27,976 bases of DNA from JAAFIP01 sp043766985. GTDB taxonomy: Bacteria; Pseudomonadota; Gammaproteobacteria; Burkholderiales; Burkholderiaceae_C. The stretch is taken from the NCBI GenBank assembly GCA_043766985.1, contig JAYUHM010000181.1, forward strand, positions 1 through 27,976, in the 5' to 3' direction. The first letter of the stretch is position 1. Each line of letters begins with the position of its first letter. This document shows positions 1 through 7,338 of this stretch, in pieces. Position numbers and translations under genes: made by a program. Below the pieces are notes generated by a model. The model was given only the letters and a program-made list of their open reading frames with translations. It did no database searches and had not been told where the DNA came from.

Positions 1-1659
1 GGACTCTATGGTTTGGTCGGTGTGCGCCAAGCTAAGTTGCTTGTCGGCGGCGCTGGTTTTGGCATCGTCTTTGGGGGTGGAGATGAGGTCTTGCGTGCCG
101 GTGGCGGCGGAATAGCCGTTTTTAAAGATCAGCAGCACGGCATCGTCTTTGTTAAACAGCGCGCTTTGCACGCCGGTGAGCAAACCGTTGTGCCAAAAAC
201 CGCCGTCACCCATGATGGCCAATGTGCGCCGCTGCATCATGGGTGACACGCCCGCGCGGCTGGCCAGGCTCATGCCGTAGCCCAGGATGGAGTGGCCCAT
301 AGAGAAGGGCTCAAACGTGGCCAGGGCGTGGCAGCCAATGTCGCCTGCAATGTGTACGTCGCCCACGTCTTGCTGCGCCAGCTTGAGGGCCGAGAATACC
401 GGGCGCTCGGGGCAGCCGATGCAAAAGCTGGGTGGGCGGGCGGGCAGGGGCGCGGTGAGCTGCTGGGCTATTGAAGCGCGGCGGGTTTTGTTGCCGGTGA
501 GCCAGCTTTGCGCAACTGCTACCTCGTTACTGGGCAGGTACTTTGCGGCAAAGGTGCTCAGGCCATTCGACACCACCTCCACGCCGTATTCCCCCGCCAT
601 CGGCAAAAAGTCTTTGCCATGCAGCGGGGTTTGAATATCGCGCCTGCGCAGCGCGGTGGCAATCTCTTGCTCAATATATTCCGGCTGGCCTTCTTCCACC
701 ACCAGCACGGCGCGTTTGCCACCACAAAAATCCGTCACCTGCTCAGGCACTAGCGGGTAGGTGACGTTGAGCACCAAGATAGGAATATCCGTCTCGCCAA
801 ACGCATTGGCCAGGCCCAGCTGCTGCAGGCTGCGCATCAGCGCGTTGTAAATGCCGCCTTGCACGATGATGCCTAGATCGGCATGCTTGCCCGGCATCAA
901 CTCGTTCAAACCTTTCTCCACGATATAGCGCCGCGCTGCCGGAATGCGCTCTTCACTCTTGCGTTTTTCTTGCGGAAAGGTGGCGGGCGGGTGGGCGAGT
1001 TTGGCGTATTCAAATGTGCCGGGCTCTTGCATCAGCGCGCGGGTGGAGATGCGCGGGCTTTGGTTGTCCTTGGTATCAAAACTGCCACGCACATGGCAGG
1101 CGCGGATGCGCAGCTCCATCAGCACGGGCATGTTGCTGGCCTCGGACAGGCAAAAGCCGTCTTCCACCATGCGCACCATCATCGGTAAATCGGGGCGCGG
1201 GTCCATCAGGCACATCGAGCTTTTCAGGGCAAAGGCGTGCGTGCGCTCCTGGATGACGGATGCCCCCTCGCCATAGTCTTCGCCCACCACAATCAGCACG
1301 CCGCCTTTGACACCCGGTGACGACAAATTAGACAAAGCATCTGCCGCCACATTGGTGCCCACAATCGACTTCCAGGTTACCGCGCCGCGCAGCGGGTAGT
1401 GGATCGACGCGCCCAGCATGGCCGCAGCAGAGGCTTCGTTAGCGCAGGCCTCCACATGCACACCCAGCTCGTCCATGTAGCCCTTGGCCTGCACCATCAC
1501 GTCCAGCAGGTGCGACACCGGCGCGCCCTGGTAGCCGCCTACGTAGGCCACGCCCGATTGCAACAACGCCTTGGTGATCGCCAAGATGCCCTCGCCATGA
1601 AAGGTTTGCCCCGTGCCTAAACGCAGTTGCTCTATCTCTTTGGTAAACGATACTTCCAC
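1..1659 (-). CDS. Indolepyruvate/2-oxoacid:ferredoxin oxidoreductase, alpha-type subunit (3' part outside window)
   Basis: The minus strand is open for 553 codons from a GTG at 1659 to the window edge, so the C-terminus is missing. The GTG start is preceded by AAGGA about seven bases upstream, and no ATG gives a better start. Order of domains seen: an N-terminal pyruvate-oxidoreductase-like region (about residues 15-190, with GGYQGAPVSHLLD and EACANEASAAAMLGAS), a middle domain, then the motif SFCIGCPERPVFSAL and a C-terminal thiamine-diphosphate-binding region with GDGGFWHNGL and NKDDAVLLIFKNG. This order matches IorA-type enzymes, which oxidatively decarboxylate indolepyruvate or related aryl 2-oxoacids to acyl-CoA and reduce ferredoxin. 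Proteobacterial members can be longer fusions with a gamma-type domain, which cannot be judged here. It is transcribed away from the toxin-antitoxin pair. The substrate is inferred from family only. Confidence 0.85.
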   Translation of the reverse strand, partial: MEVSFTKEIEQLRLGTGQTFHGEGILAITKALLQSGVAYVGGYQGAPVSHLLDVMVQAKGYMDELGVHVEACANEASAAAMLGASIHYPLRGAVTWKSIVGTNVAADALSNLSSPGVKGGVLIVVGEDYGEGASVIQERTHAFALKSSMCLMDPRPDLPMMVRMVEDGFCLSEASNMPVLMELRIRACHVRGSFDTKDNQSPRISTRALMQEPGTFEYAKLAHPPATFPQEKRKSEERIPAARRYIVEKGLNELMPGKHADLGIIVQGGIYNALMRSLQQLGLANAFGETDIPILVLNVTYPLVPEQVTDFCGGKRAVLVVEEGQPEYIEQEIATALRRRDIQTPLHGKDFLPMAGEYGVEVVSNGLSTFAAKYLPSNEVAVAQSWLTGNKTRRASIAQQLTAPLPARPPSFCIGCPERPVFSALKLAQQDVGDVHIAGDIGCHALATFEPFSMGHSILGYGMSLASRAGVSPMMQRRTLAIMGDGGFWHNGLLTGVQSALFNKDDAVLLIFKNGYSAATGTQDLISTPKDDAKTSAADKQLSLAHTDQTIES

Positions 1660-1786
1660 TGTGCTGTCCTTGGGTAATTGCTACAAAGTCTACTCTAAGC
1701 ACAGTGCAGCTTGCATGCGTAATAGCGCTATGCTGTGCCCATGGCGACGGGGCGTGTTTATTGTGCCTCGAAGCTTGGAATAGATA

Positions 1787-1813
1787 ATATTTAAATATCG
1801 TATTGGGTATAAT
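1787..1813 (+). promoter_or_regulatory. Promoter and palindromic operator candidate of the HigBA-like pair
   Basis: A perfect TATAAT lies at 1808-1813, only eight bases before the ATG at 1822, so the transcript would be leaderless or nearly so. Just upstream, at 1787-1798, is the perfect 12-base palindrome ATATTTAAATAT. It sits where RNA polymerase would contact the -35 side; no good -35 hexamer is visible. This is the usual arrangement for autorepression by the antitoxin, which is inference. Confidence 0.55.
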
Positions 1814-1821
1814 TACGATCC

Positions 1822-2196
1822 ATGCCAACACCCCGCACCGAAAAACCTTTGCACTGGGTGGGTTCATCCAAGAAAGATTTGCTGGCATTGCCCGCTGAGG
1901 TGGTGGACGATTTTGGCTACGCGTTGGGGGTGGTGCAGATGGGTGCAACGCCACCTCAGGCTAAACCGTGGAAGGGCGATGGCCCAGGTGTTCTGGAGTT
2001 GGTAGAAAATCATCGGGGCGATACTTTCAGGGCAATTTACACAGTGCGCTTTGCCCGGGCGGTGTATGTACTTCACTGCTTTCAAAAGAAGTCGCCCAGC
2101 GGTGTGCGCACTACAGCGGGCGACATTGCCAAAGTTGGAGAGAGACTTAAACTTGCCGAGCAGCATCACAAGGAACTGTATGAGCACAAAGACTAA
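1822..2196 (+). CDS. HigB/Gp49-like (DUF891) toxin of a type II toxin-antitoxin pair
   Basis: Encodes 124 residues of the phage-derived Gp49/HigB-like group of the RelE superfamily, ribosome-dependent mRNA interferases in characterised relatives. Visible hallmarks are an N-terminal stretch with LHWVGSSKKDLLALP, the core GPGVLELVENHRGDTFRAIY, then TVRFARAVYVLHCFQKKS and a C-terminal helix with KVGERLKLAEQHH. The length is normal for the group. Toxin-first gene order with the antitoxin overlapping by 17 bases is typical of HigBA. The gene has no visible Shine-Dalgarno, consistent with leaderless initiation from the TATAAT eight bases upstream. Activity is inferred from family. Confidence 0.85.
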   Translation: MPTPRTEKPLHWVGSSKKDLLALPAEVVDDFGYALGVVQMGATPPQAKPWKGDGPGVLELVENHRGDTFRAIYTVRFARAVYVLHCFQKKSPSGVRTTAGDIAKVGERLKLAEQHHKELYEHKD

Positions 2197-2542
2197 ACCT
2201 TCACCGACTGAGACCGTCGAAATGGGATCGGGCAATGTGTTTGCCGATCTGGGGCTGGCAGACCCCGGCGAGCGGCAACTGCGCGTGCAGCTGGCTCTGC
2301 GCTTAAACGATTTGCTGCAAGCCGAAGGGCTGACGCAAGCGGTAGCTGCCAAGCGATTGGGTATTGCACAACCGCATGTGTCGGAGCTTAAAAACTACAA
2401 GCTTAATCGCTTCTCCAGCGAGCGCCTGCTGCACTACATTACCTTGCTCAATCGCGATGTGGAAATTTTGATCCGTCCACGCACGGGCGCAAGCGCCAGT
2501 AGCTACCGAGCGGGTGAGGTGATGGTGTGGGCTGCGGCCTGA
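2180..2542 (+). CDS. HigA-like XRE-family antitoxin
   Basis: Encodes 120 residues starting at the ATG at 2180, preceded by AAGGAA with good spacing inside the toxin 3' end. An in-frame upstream start is possible but has no such site. Residues from about 25 match the HTH_37/XRE antitoxin domain: VFADLGLADPGERQLRVQLA, then a helix-turn-helix with LTQAVAAKRLGIAQPHVSEL and the trailing LLHYITLLNRDVEILIRPR. Such proteins neutralise the cognate HigB and repress their own promoter; the AT-rich palindrome at 1787-1798 is a candidate site. The 17-base overlap with the toxin suggests translational coupling. Confidence 0.85.
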   Translation: MSTKTKPSPTETVEMGSGNVFADLGLADPGERQLRVQLALRLNDLLQAEGLTQAVAAKRLGIAQPHVSELKNYKLNRFSSERLLHYITLLNRDVEILIRPRTGASASSYRAGEVMVWAAA

Positions 2543-2584
2543 GTTTTGTCCGCAGGTGATAGAAACCCCGTTACCATTCACTGC

Positions 2585-4198
2585 ATGCCCACCCCCTCCA
2601 TCCCTCGCCTAACGTTGTCCCACATCCGCAAAAGTTACCCCGCTGTGGTGGCCAACGACGATGTGCATTTGACCGTGCAGCCCGGCGAGATCCACGCGGT
2701 GCTGGGTGAAAACGGGGCCGGTAAATCTACGCTGATGAAGATCATCTACGGCGCTGTGCAGCCCGATGCGGGCAGCATCAGCTTTGATGGGCAGCCCGTG
2801 ACGATTAAAAACCCGGTGGACGCGCGTGCGCTGGGCATTGCGATGGTGTTTCAGCATTTCAGTTTGTTTGAAACCATCAGCGTGGCCGAGAACGTGTGGC
2901 TGGGCTTGAGCAAGTCGCTGTCCTTGATTGAGGTGCAGCAAAAAATCACCGCCAAAGCCGCCCAGTATGGCTTGGACATTGACCCGCTACGCCCTGTGCA
3001 CACCCTTGGTGTGGGTGAACGCCAGCGGGTAGAAATAGTGCGTGCGCTTTTAACCGAGCCGCGACTTTTAATTTTGGACGAACCGACCTCGGTGCTCACA
3101 CCGCAGGCGGTAGAAAAGCTGTTTGACACCCTGCGCCTGCTCAGCGCGCAGGGTTGCAGTATTTTGTACATCAGCCACAAGCTGCACGAGATTCGCGCCC
3201 TGTGCACGGCCTGCACGGTGCTGCGCGGCGGCAAGGTAACGGGTGTGTGTGACCCGCGCCAAGAGAGCAATGCATCCCTCTCGCGCCTGATGATCGGCAG
3301 CGAACCGCCTGCGTTGGTGCATCGCGCGGCGGTAGCGGGTGGCGAGGTGCTGGCTGTGCGTAACCTAGGCCTGCTGCGTGCAGACGAGTTTGGTGTCGAC
3401 TTGGAAAGCATTAGCCTCAGCGTACGGGCGGGCGAGGTGCTGGGCATCGCGGGTGTGTCGGGCAACGGGCAAAAAGAGCTGCTGTATGCATTGAGCGGGG
3501 AAGATACCCGCGCTGCGCCGGATAGCATACAAATGCGAGACAGGGTAAGCCAAGCAACCAGCGTGAACAGTGCAGCTCAAAAACATGGAGCCGTGCAAAC
3601 GGACAGTGCAGGGCACATGCGCGACGTGGGCCATTGCCCGCCTCAGCAACGCCGTGCCATGGGCCTGCATTTTGTGCCCGAAGAGCGCTTGGGCCGGGGC
3701 GCCGTGCCCAGCATGAGCCTGGCGCATAACCTGCTGCTCACGCGTGACCAAGCCGTAGGCAAAGCAGGCTGGATAGACGTGAAAGCCCTGCGCGCGCAGG
3801 CCCAGCAAATCATCGCCCGCTTCAACGTCAAAGCCGGCGGGCCCGACGCGCCCGCGCGTAGCCTGTCAGGCGGCAATTTGCAAAAATTCATCGTCGGACG
3901 CGAGATTGAAGCCGCGCCCAAGCTGCTCATCATCTCCCAGCCCACCTGGGGCGTAGACGTAGGCGCCAGCGCGCAAATCCGCGCTGAGATACTGGCCCTG
4001 CGCGACGCAGGCTGCGCCGTGCTGGTAGTGAGCGAAGAGCTGGACGAGCTGTTTGAAATAGCCGACCGTTTGCAGGTGATGGCCAAGGGGCATATCTCGC
4101 CATCGGTCAATATCAAGGACGCCACGGTAGAGCAGATAGGCGAGTGGATGAGCGGGCTGTGGGACAAAACTCCTGTGAGCGAGGCAGCCGATGCTTAA
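2585..4198 (+). CDS. BMP-type nucleoside ABC transporter, double ATP-binding protein
   Basis: Encodes 537 residues with two ABC cassettes, the layout of simple-sugar/nucleoside importer ATPases (NupA/YufO type). Cassette 1 is complete: Walker A GENGAGKST (41-49), Q-loop around VFQHFSLF (88-95), signature LGVGERQ (141-147), Walker B LLILDEP (161-167). Cassette 2 is degenerate, as is normal in this family: GVSGNGQKEL (290-299) instead of a full Walker A, signature LSGGNLQKF (427-435), then LLIISQPTWGVD. ATG 2585 is chosen because similarity starts at once; a TTG at 2546 would add 13 unlike residues. The stop overlaps the next gene by eight bases. Odd: about 28 extra residues (317-344) lie between cassette-2 motifs and are bounded by an MRD duplication. 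Confidence 0.9.
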   Translation: MPTPSIPRLTLSHIRKSYPAVVANDDVHLTVQPGEIHAVLGENGAGKSTLMKIIYGAVQPDAGSISFDGQPVTIKNPVDARALGIAMVFQHFSLFETISVAENVWLGLSKSLSLIEVQQKITAKAAQYGLDIDPLRPVHTLGVGERQRVEIVRALLTEPRLLILDEPTSVLTPQAVEKLFDTLRLLSAQGCSILYISHKLHEIRALCTACTVLRGGKVTGVCDPRQESNASLSRLMIGSEPPALVHRAAVAGGEVLAVRNLGLLRADEFGVDLESISLSVRAGEVLGIAGVSGNGQKELLYALSGEDTRAAPDSIQMRDRVSQATSVNSAAQKHGAVQTDSAGHMRDVGHCPPQQRRAMGLHFVPEERLGRGAVPSMSLAHNLLLTRDQAVGKAGWIDVKALRAQAQQIIARFNVKAGGPDAPARSLSGGNLQKFIVGREIEAAPKLLIISQPTWGVDVGASAQIRAEILALRDAGCAVLVVSEELDELFEIADRLQVMAKGHISPSVNIKDATVEQIGEWMSGLWDKTPVSEAADA

Positions 4199-5315
4199 GC
4201 TGGAGCCGCGCGCCGAAGCCTCACGCTTTTGGACCTTTGCATCGCCCGTGTTGGCCCTGCTCATCACCGTCATCGTTGGCATCATCCTGTTTGCTGCATT
4301 GGGTAAAGACCCAGTACGCGGCCTGCAGGTCTTCTTTTGGGAGCCTATCAAAACCAGCTACGCGCTGGGCGAGCTGATGGTCAAGGCCACGCCACTGCTC
4401 ATCATCGCGCTGGGCTTGGCCGTGTGCTTTAGATCGAACGTGTGGAACATTGGCGCCGAGGGCCAGTTTGTCATGGGCGCCATCTTCGCAGGCGGCGTGG
4501 CGCTGTTGGCTGATAAAGACACGGGCCGCTGGATAGTTGTGGCGGTGATGCTTGCGGGCGTGCTGGGCGGCATGGTGTGGGCGGGCCTTACCGCGCTGCT
4601 GCGCGACAAGTTCAACGCCAACGAGATTTTGGTCAGCCTGATGCTGGTCTACGTGGCCGACATGGTGCTGAGCTACCTGGTGTTTGGCCCGTGGAAAGAC
4701 CCGCAGGGCTACAACTTTCCGCAGAGCAAAACCTTTGAAGCCGCCACCAAAATCCCCAAGTTGATGGACGGCTCGCGCATGAGCATTGGCCTGTTGCTGG
4801 GGCTGGCAGGCGTGGCGGGGCTGTGGGTGTTTTTGTTTCGCACCCGGGCGGGTTTTACGCAGCTAGTGGGCGGGCTGGCACCGGCCGCCGCACGCTACGC
4901 AGGCTTTAGCAGCGGCCGCGCGCTGTGGACGGCGCTGCTGATATCGGGCGGCGCAGCGGGCCTGGCGGGTGCGCTGGAGGTGGCGGGGCCGATTGGCCAG
5001 CTCACGCCCTACGTGCCCGCGGGCTACGGCTTTGCCGCCATCATCGTGGCCTTTGTGGGGCGGCTTCACCCTGTGGGCATTATTTTTTCGGCGGTATTGA
5101 TGAGCATGTTTTATATCGGCGGCGAGCTGGCGCAGTCGCGCATGGGGCTGCCAAAATCCATCACCGGTGTCTTCCAAGGCCTCTTGCTTTTCAGCCTGCT
5201 GGCCTGCGACACCTTGATGGCCTATAAACTGCGCTTTTATAAGTCTTTTAGGCCACCAGCCCAACAGAGTATAGCACAAGCTGCTATTAAAACTGTAGTG
5301 AAAGGCGGCGCCTGA
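4191..5315 (+). CDS. BMP-type nucleoside ABC transporter, permease 1
   Basis: Encodes 374 residues of the BPD_transp_2 family (inner-membrane permeases for simple sugars and nucleosides). An N-terminal membrane segment (about 18-37) is followed by the family core VCFRSNVWNIGAEGQFVMGA (about 79-98), several further hydrophobic helices, and the C-terminal motif YGFAAIIVAFVGRLHPVGII. ATG 4191 overlaps the ATPase stop by eight bases, and the stop overlaps permease 2 as TGATG, so translation is likely coupled. Odd: the last 20 or so residues, after YKSF, are encoded by a copy of the dispersed repeat A (RPPAQQSIAQAAIKTV), so the native C-terminus has probably been extended or replaced. Confidence 0.9.
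   Translation: MLKLEPRAEASRFWTFASPVLALLITVIVGIILFAALGKDPVRGLQVFFWEPIKTSYALGELMVKATPLLIIALGLAVCFRSNVWNIGAEGQFVMGAIFAGGVALLADKDTGRWIVVAVMLAGVLGGMVWAGLTALLRDKFNANEILVSLMLVYVADMVLSYLVFGPWKDPQGYNFPQSKTFEAATKIPKLMDGSRMSIGLLLGLAGVAGLWVFLFRTRAGFTQLVGGLAPAAARYAGFSSGRALWTALLISGGAAGLAGALEVAGPIGQLTPYVPAGYGFAAIIVAFVGRLHPVGIIFSAVLMSMFYIGGELAQSRMGLPKSITGVFQGLLLFSLLACDTLMAYKLRFYKSFRPPAQQSIAQAAIKTVVKGGA
5246..5298 (+). repeat. Repeat A, copy 1, inside the permease 1 reading frame
   Basis: The stretch from TTTTAGGCCACCAGCCC through AACAGAGTATAGCACAAGC to the TGCTATTAAAA part aligns with the other repeat A copies, including the extended TTTTAGGCCACAAGCCC end seen in inverted form at 11693-11741. It is read through as protein and contains no in-frame stop. 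Confidence 0.75.
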
Positions 5316-6235
5316 TGGAACAATATGCCCTGCTACTGGCCGCCACGCTCAACGCGGGCACCGTGCTGGCCATCGCCGCCCTCGGCCTGCTGATCAACGA
5401 AAAAGCAGGCGTCGTCAACCTGGGCGCCGAGGGCCTTATGCTGTGCGCCGCCGTGGCAGGCTTTGCCGCCGTGGTGCACACCGGCAACGACTGGCTGGGC
5501 TTTGCCGCTGGCATGGGAGCGGGCGCGCTGCTGGCGGCCATTTTTGGCGTGCTGGTCATCTGGCTAAACACCAACCAATATGCCACCGGCCTGGCGCTGA
5601 GCCTGTTCGGTGCAGGCTTCTCCGCCTTTGCAGGCATCCAATACGTGCAAGAAAAGCTGCCCGAGCGGCCCCAGTTTGCCCTGCCGTATCTGTCAGACAT
5701 TCCATTGCTGGGCAGCGCACTGTTCAAGCAGCACCCTATGGTTTACCTGGCTATCGCCATGGCAGGCGGGTTAATCTGGTTTTTATACCGCACGCGCGCC
5801 GGTTTGGTGCTGCGCAGCGTAGGCGAAAGCCCCGACGCTGCCCACGCACTGGGTTACCCGGTGCGGCGCATTCGCCTGGCCGCCGTGGTGGCGGGGGGCG
5901 CGCTGTGCGGGCTGGCCGGGGCGTATCTGTCGGTCATCTACACGCCGCTGTGGGTAGAGGGCATGGTGGCCGGCAAGGGCTGGATCGCTTTGGCTCTCAC
6001 CACCTTTGCTACGTGGCGCCCGGCACGGGTATTGCTAGGTAGCTACCTGTTTGGTGGGGTCACCATGGTGCAGTTCCATTTGCAGGGCATGGGCGTAGAC
6101 GTGCCCAGCCAGTTTTTAGCCATGCTGCCCTACATAGCCACCATCGTGGTGCTGGCACTCATTTCGCGCAACCCCGCCTGGATCCGCGTCAACATGCCTG
6201 CATCCCTGGGGAAGCCCTTCTACCCGGGTGCTTAG
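5315..6235 (+). CDS. BMP-type nucleoside ABC transporter, permease 2
   Basis: Encodes 306 residues, the second BPD_transp_2 permease that pairs with permease 1. Near the N-terminus it shows the family motif INEKAGVVNLGAEGLMLCAA (about 28-47), then alternating hydrophobic helices and the C-terminal GKGWIALALTTFATWRPARV. The ATG shares one base with the previous stop (TGATG). The final 14 codons, from ATG 6194 to the TAG, recur in altered form at 7222-7263 beyond the inserted gene pair. The lipoprotein gene that normally adjoins these permeases lies about 1.1 kb downstream because of that insert. Confidence 0.9.
   Translation: MEQYALLLAATLNAGTVLAIAALGLLINEKAGVVNLGAEGLMLCAAVAGFAAVVHTGNDWLGFAAGMGAGALLAAIFGVLVIWLNTNQYATGLALSLFGAGFSAFAGIQYVQEKLPERPQFALPYLSDIPLLGSALFKQHPMVYLAIAMAGGLIWFLYRTRAGLVLRSVGESPDAAHALGYPVRRIRLAAVVAGGALCGLAGAYLSVIYTPLWVEGMVAGKGWIALALTTFATWRPARVLLGSYLFGGVTMVQFHLQGMGVDVPSQFLAMLPYIATIVVLALISRNPAWIRVNMPASLGKPFYPGA
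6194..6235 (+). repeat. Duplicated permease 3' end, upstream copy
   Basis: These 42 bases encode MPASLGKPFYPGA and the stop of permease 2. They align without gaps to 7222-7263 (MIAALGKPFYLGG and stop), 33 of 42 bases identical by my count. Several differences are silent: CTG/CTA, AAG/AAA, TAG/TAA. Confidence 0.85.
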
Positions 6236-6320
6236 ATGGCGTTGCGCGCCCTTGAGAGAAGAAGTTTCGTAGTACATTGTGGTTCTGTGTTTTATGTCTT
6301 TACCGAATAGGATCTGAGCG

Positions 6321-6611
6321 ATGACGGCACGAGAATTAGAAGCCAATGGCTTGGCACGTTGCGTAGCCGCTAGCCAGAGCGCATCCGAAGTGCCCAACAC
6401 TGCGCAGGAGGCTAACGTGTTTCGGGTAGCCGCCATGGTGGTGGCGTCCTCTTGGCCAGTGCATGCTGCACGCTTGAGGGCCTTGAGTGATGCTTATTTT
6501 GTGCAGCATCCGGCTGATAAATTGCCAGTGGTACAAGTGGTTAAAAATGGCTGGGTACTAAGCTTGCCGCGTTTGCGCGACATGCTGAGCAGGCAGCTTG
6601 CTAGCCACTAG
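6321..6611 (+). CDS. Unrecognised 96-residue protein, possible partner of the nucleotidyltransferase
   Basis: I do not recognise this family. The protein has an alanine-rich, probably helical N-terminal half (MTARELEANGLARCVAASQS) and a C-terminal part with VVQVVKNGWVLSLPRLRDML. No membrane segment, signal peptide or metal motif is evident. ATG 6321 has AGGA about 13 bases upstream, a weak site. It ends 26 bases before the nucleotidyltransferase gene on the same strand, and both lie between the two copies of the permease 3' end, so they probably arrived together. By position it could be the antitoxin of a type IV-like pair; nothing in its sequence proves this. Confidence 0.55.
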   Translation: MTARELEANGLARCVAASQSASEVPNTAQEANVFRVAAMVVASSWPVHAARLRALSDAYFVQHPADKLPVVQVVKNGWVLSLPRLRDMLSRQLASH

Positions 6612-6637
6612 CGCCTAGAGTAATTCTGAAAACGTAT

Positions 6638-7225
6638 ATGCCAGTCCAACCCACGTTTTATACCCACACCGCGCTGGCGCAGGGGCTGCGAGAGTTGTTT
6701 GTGCGGCTAGAGCAGCGCTTGGCACTGCATCAGCCATTGGCAGTGTATTTGGCGGGTGGTATGGCCGTGCACTTGTATACAGCCAGCCGCGTCACTACCG
6801 ATGTCGACGCTGAGTTTGGCGCGCGCGTGTTGTTGCCCAATGACCTGATGGTGGAGATTACGCTGGAAGACGGCACCCCACAGGTTATTTATTTAGACAC
6901 CAACTACAACGCCTCGTTTGCCTTGTTGCATGAAGATTATTTAGACAATGCGATAGCACTGGACTTGGGCTTGCAGCATATCAAGCTATTTGTGCTGTCG
7001 CCAGTGGACTTGGCTGTCAGCAAAATTGCCCGCTGGGCCGACAATGACCGCGAAGATGTTCAAGCGCTGGTGCTGCGGGGCTTGACCACCTCCCAGGCCA
7101 TAGAACAGCGCGCCACCAGTGCATTGGCTGGCTATGTAGGCAACCAAAATATGCTGCTGCTGAATTTGCATGATGCTTTGGCATTGGCGCGTGCTATTGA
7201 AGCGAAGCAGGCGACATCAGCATGA
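6638..7225 (+). CDS. DUF6036-like nucleotidyltransferase domain protein (AbiEii/toxin-like)
   Basis: Encodes 195 residues. The core VYLAGGMAVHLYTASRVTTD (37-56) followed by VDAEF has the GG of the nucleotidyltransferase fold and two acidic residues, D55 and D57, two residues apart. The downstream motif KLFVLSPVDLAVSKIARWAD, then DREDVQAL, is typical of DUF6036/AbiEii-type proteins, minimal nucleotidyltransferases often found as toxins or antitoxins. The Shine-Dalgarno is poor, so coupling to the gene 26 bases upstream is likely. Its TGA overlaps the ATG of the duplicated permease end (ATGA at 7222-7225). The position inside a transporter operon marks it as an insertion. Function beyond the fold is inference. 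Confidence 0.7.
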   Translation: MPVQPTFYTHTALAQGLRELFVRLEQRLALHQPLAVYLAGGMAVHLYTASRVTTDVDAEFGARVLLPNDLMVEITLEDGTPQVIYLDTNYNASFALLHEDYLDNAIALDLGLQHIKLFVLSPVDLAVSKIARWADNDREDVQALVLRGLTTSQAIEQRATSALAGYVGNQNMLLLNLHDALALARAIEAKQATSA

Positions 7226-7263
7226 TTGCAGCCCTAGGGAAACCCTTCTACCTGGGTGGCTAA
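7222..7263 (+). repeat. Duplicated permease 3' end, downstream remnant
   Basis: A 14-codon remnant (MIAALGKPFYLGG, TAA) of the permease 2 3' end, placed after the inserted gene pair and 75 bases before the lipoprotein start. It is either the original end displaced by the insert or a copy brought by it. Confidence 0.8.
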
Positions 7264-7338
7264 ACGCAGTGGTGATTGGCTGATAATGTGATTTTTTTCC
7301 GCAACCTTCAACTTTAACCTAACCGAAAGAGAAACGAG

